A stretch of DNA of 64,000 bases from Paenibacillus guangzhouensis (GTDB taxonomy: Bacteria; Bacillota; Bacilli; Paenibacillales; Paenibacillaceae), in the NCBI RefSeq assembly GCF_009363075.1, contig NZ_CP045293.1, positions 4,486,001 through 4,550,000 on the forward strand, in the 5' to 3' direction. How positions within the stretch are numbered: position 1 is the stretch's first letter; every line of letters starts with the position of its first letter. The notes under the pieces are model-generated. The model was not told the origin of the DNA, did not search any database, and worked only from the letters and a program-made list of their open reading frames with translations. This document shows, one piece after another, positions 61,418 through 64,000 of this stretch. Both the position numbers and the translations under genes were made by a program.

Positions 61418-62809
61418 ATGAAATTAGCTAAGAAAAGTTGGACAATTTTGTTACTCGTTGTGATGTTATCCACTCTTCTCATCGCTTGTGGAAAAACGAA
61501 TGAAAACAACGACAACAATAATACACCCAGCTCGGTTGAAGGAAGTACGACGCCTAACCAAGAAAACAATTCCCTGGACGGCTCGCAGCAAGGTGAAGGA
61601 GCATCCGCTGATCCCGTGACAATCACCGTCGCATTTCCGTGGGGGGAAGAAATTTTTAACAATCGATTCAAAGAAATTGATGAGAAATTGCCCAATATCG
61701 ATATAAAAATGGTTGCCTGTGAGTGTAAATCCACGTCGCTGCAAGAATTGTTCGCAAGTGGAATCAATCCTGATATCATCTTTCCGAACTATGGAATCTC
61801 TCACGTTGAAAGCCTTGATATCATACATCCTCTTGATGATTTAGCAAAAAGCAACAATTTTGACGTAGACACGTTAAACCCGGGACTTGTATCTTATATT
61901 CGATCATTGGATTCAGAGGGAAGATTAATCGGTATTCCAGACGGCACAGGCTATACGTCCCTTTTCTATAATAAAGAAATTTTCGATTTATTCGGCGAAC
62001 CGTATCCTACAGAGAAAATGACGTGGGATCAGGCCTTCGACTTGGCTAGGAAAATGACAGGACAGCGCAATGGTGTTTCCTATCTTGGACTTGAACTCGG
62101 CGGCAGAGGGAATGTTGGCGATGGTGCCGCCGTACCGCTTAAAGAATTGGCCGTGAATAGGACAGATCCGAATACCGGCGAAGTGCTCATTACGAAGGAT
62201 CCTGCCTTCTCGAAATATTTAGAACTGATGAAGAAGTATTACAGCATACCAGGTGTAAGATCTGAAGAAGCAAAGAATTCCGATTTGTTCGGAAAAAAAC
62301 AAGCCGCGATGACGGTGAATTGGACCGCCTATTTCGTCGGCGGGAATCCATTTGAAGATGTAGAATATCTAAAAAATAATATCGCCATGCTGCCTGTACC
62401 TGTATGGGCTGATCAACCGAATATCGGTCCTGCCTTAGGGACGACACCGATGATCATTTCTAACTTGAGCGAGCACAAAGCAGAGGCATTCAGCGTGTTG
62501 AAGGAATATGTATCTGTAGCGAACCAGACCAAAATCTCAAAATCAATGGCATCCGGGCCTGTGCTTACCGAGGTTGCCGATCAGTATGGTTCAGATATAG
62601 AAAATTATGTTGGGCAGGACGTCACGTCTGTGTTCAAGTTAACGCCTGCAACATATAAAGGCAGACAGAGCCTGTGGGATCAGTATGTTAATCTTGACCT
62701 TGCAAAGTTTGCTGATTCGGATATGAACATTCAGGAATTTCTAAGAGTCATAAAAGAAGAAGCGGAAACGGCAATTACAGAGGCAAAAACGCAAAATGCG
62801 AAAAAGTAA
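61418..62809 (+). CDS. Extracellular solute-binding lipoprotein, family 1
   Basis: The 463-residue protein has a lipoprotein signal (MKLAKKSWTILLLVVMLSTLLIAC; lipobox LIAC). An Asn/Asp/Ser-rich linker (about 28-60) and a family 1 sugar-type binding domain (PVTITVAFPWGEEIF, GIPDGTGYTSLFYNKEIFD, ALGTTPMIIS) follow. It probably binds oligosaccharides. No permease or ATPase genes are adjacent, so it is an orphan binding protein in this window. ATG 61418 follows TTGGAGGG at about 8 bp. The next gene is convergent. Confidence 0.9.
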   Translation: MKLAKKSWTILLLVVMLSTLLIACGKTNENNDNNNTPSSVEGSTTPNQENNSLDGSQQGEGASADPVTITVAFPWGEEIFNNRFKEIDEKLPNIDIKMVACECKSTSLQELFASGINPDIIFPNYGISHVESLDIIHPLDDLAKSNNFDVDTLNPGLVSYIRSLDSEGRLIGIPDGTGYTSLFYNKEIFDLFGEPYPTEKMTWDQAFDLARKMTGQRNGVSYLGLELGGRGNVGDGAAVPLKELAVNRTDPNTGEVLITKDPAFSKYLELMKKYYSIPGVRSEEAKNSDLFGKKQAAMTVNWTAYFVGGNPFEDVEYLKNNIAMLPVPVWADQPNIGPALGTTPMIISNLSEHKAEAFSVLKEYVSVANQTKISKSMASGPVLTEVADQYGSDIENYVGQDVTSVFKLTPATYKGRQSLWDQYVNLDLAKFADSDMNIQEFLRVIKEEAETAITEAKTQNAKK

Positions 62810-62849
62810 CGGAAAAGTCCTCTATCGAAGCAAATAAAAAAACTACGCG

Positions 62850-62890
62850 AGCTGGCATCGGTGCTCAACCGTGTCAGCTTCTTTCGTTTT
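62850..62890. terminator. Terminator between convergent SBP and AraC genes
   Basis: AGCTGGCATCGG pairs imperfectly with CCGTGTCAGCT, followed by TTCTTTCGTTTT. It overlaps the 3' end of the minus-strand AraC gene. Confidence 0.65.
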
Positions 62891-63809
62891 CGCTCGGCGT
62901 AGAACTTGGTGAATGCCTGGTTATACTTTGTGCAGCTTGTTTGCGGAATTCGGAAGGCGAGCATCTCCGATACTTCCTAAAAACTCTAATGAAATAATTG
63001 ATATCATTGAATCCAACTCGGTGAGCAATTTGTGTAATGGGCAAACTTGAATTCATGATCATCTCCTCTCCCTTTCTAATCCGACACAAATTAACATACT
63101 CGATAAATGTTTGTCCTGTTATCTTTTTAAACGTCCTACAAAAATGAAAGGGGCTCATTCTAGCGATCCTTGATATATCTTTCAGTGTGAATGCCTCACC
63201 GTAATGTTCCTCTACAAACATCATCACGTCACGAAGATCCTCTGTCTTTCTTCGATTTGCACGTTCCGCAGGACGATCAGCAGCCACATAACCGTATGCT
63301 CTTATTAGTGTGACGACGAGCTGATACAGGTGAGATTTAATGACTAATTCATATCCGCACTTTTTCGCATTCAGTTCAGCGGCAATATGAAGAATGGCTT
63401 CTTTAAAGTAACCATAGTGTTCATCCCCAGATTGTACAATTTTCGGCAAAGACAGCTTGCCATGTAATAACGGTTCATGAACGAGATGCATCGATTCCGC
63501 AGCTAACAATATGGATTTATTGATTAAGATCGCATGGTATTCAGGGACTTCTTCCTTTTCGATTAAATACGCCCCATGAATCTCCCCCTCTTCAATGAAG
63601 AAAAGATCTCCTTCTGTTCCAATATACGAAAAACCTCCAATAAAGAGCTGCATTCGCCCTTTCCTGACATAGATCATTTCCATCACGTGATCATGCCAAT
63701 GAGAGACGAAAAGGGCATTCCCATAGGCATGCGCTTGAAACAGATTGAACGGAAGATAGTTGCTGATTAAATAAGCCGGTTGGTTCGTTGGCGCCTGAAA
63801 AGATAACAT
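62874..63809 (-). CDS. AraC-family regulator with cupin domain
   Basis: The 311-residue protein has an N-terminal cupin sensor (about 25-130; SHWHDHVMEMIYVRKGRMQLFIGGFSYIGTEGDLFFIEEGEIHG). The C-terminal double helix-turn-helix (about 195-295; FTLKDISRIARMSPFHFCRTFKKITG, PITQIAHRVGFNDINYFIRVFRKYRRCSPSEFRK) is typical of AraC. ATG 63809 is chosen because AAAGGAG lies 8 bp upstream. It may control the convergent binding protein or a system beyond the window edge. Confidence 0.93.
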   Translation of the reverse strand: MLSFQAPTNQPAYLISNYLPFNLFQAHAYGNALFVSHWHDHVMEMIYVRKGRMQLFIGGFSYIGTEGDLFFIEEGEIHGAYLIEKEEVPEYHAILINKSILLAAESMHLVHEPLLHGKLSLPKIVQSGDEHYGYFKEAILHIAAELNAKKCGYELVIKSHLYQLVVTLIRAYGYVAADRPAERANRRKTEDLRDVMMFVEEHYGEAFTLKDISRIARMSPFHFCRTFKKITGQTFIEYVNLCRIRKGEEMIMNSSLPITQIAHRVGFNDINYFIRVFRKYRRCSPSEFRKQAAQSITRHSPSSTPSENERS

Positions 63810-63928
63810 CGGACAGACTCCTTTCATGAAGATTTGAATCTATAGACTTGTAGAACCTGAGACAATGCCTCAGGCTCTAATCAAATCTTCCCCCCCTTTA
63901 TCCGAGGGTTCATTCCGTTATATTATTC

Positions 63929-64000
63929 CTAGCCTTGTTTTTTCTTCGCTTTTTCGTCCGCAATTTTCGCTTCCAGCTTTTCTTGTAAGGTGCGCAAGTA
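63929..64000 (-). CDS. C-terminal end of a gene cut by the window edge
   Basis: The last 23 codons of a minus-strand gene end KKKQG and a TAG stop (63929-63931). The peptide is charged and helical (LQEKLEAKIADEKAKKK). It might be the tail of a solute-binding or coiled-coil protein, but it cannot be identified from this fragment. Confidence 0.55.
   Translation of the reverse strand, partial: YLRTLQEKLEAKIADEKAKKKQG

Overview
The window looks like chromosome of a low- to mid-GC Firmicute of the Paenibacillaceae (Paenibacillus/Cohnella-like). The reasons are strong AGGAGG-type ribosome binding sites with frequent GTG/TTG starts, sigma-A promoters, two T-box leaders, copper-amine-oxidase-like 'stalk' domains in secreted proteins, many AraC and Gfo/Idh/MocA genes, and large secreted and cytosolic glycan-degrading enzymes. 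No rRNA, tRNA, phage, insertion sequence or CRISPR locus was seen.

Layout. 0-8.8 kb: ROK sugar kinase and YnfA (minus), a small membrane protein, an MFS transporter, a T-box plus Trp-codon-rich leader in front of an iron-sulfur-type tryptophanyl-tRNA synthetase, a YjbR protein, a TetR/SDR pair sharing a perfect operator, and a divergent SDR/WYL-regulator pair. 8.8-16 kb: two unknown envelope proteins, an SRAP (HMCES/YedK) DNA-repair protein, selD-mnmH for tRNA 2-selenouridine, and a secreted leucine-rich-repeat protein. 16-25.5 kb: repeat array 1, a Gfo/Idh-AraC-Gfo/Idh operon, tatA-tatC, a VOC protein, a GH20 hexosaminidase, an M42 aminopeptidase and two unknown genes. 25.6-32.6 kb: a complete five-gene oligopeptide ABC transporter operon and an ArsR-like regulator. 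32.6-36.4 kb: a T-box-controlled archaeal-type arginyl-tRNA synthetase, a UlaG-like metallo-hydrolase and an Lrp regulator. 36.4-43.3 kb: repeat array 2 and a two-gene glycosidase operon (GH38 and a 1037-residue clan GH-A enzyme). 43.5-50.8 kb: a decayed AraC gene, SRPBCC-ArsR, a two-component system, repeat array 3, an MMPL exporter and a DUF2871 protein. 50.8-64 kb: a Nudix hydrolase, an Lhr helicase, a 1316-residue secreted PL8 lyase carrying both cohesin and dockerin modules, a metallophosphoesterase, an orphan sugar-type binding lipoprotein, an AraC regulator and the end of a truncated gene.

How the parts work together. Much of the window serves uptake and breakdown of glycans and peptides (PL8, GH38, GH-A, GH20, ROK kinase, Gfo/Idh, Opp, M42). 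Two probably auxiliary aminoacyl-tRNA synthetases are each under their own T-box. The two-component system probably drives the MMPL and DUF2871 promoters, which share identically placed GTTCAT direct repeats.

The most striking unexplained structure is a family of three arrays (31 units in all) of an 18-bp palindrome, AACTG-N8-CAGTT, spaced about 51-52 bp apart, close to five helical turns. Each array has its own spacer consensus.
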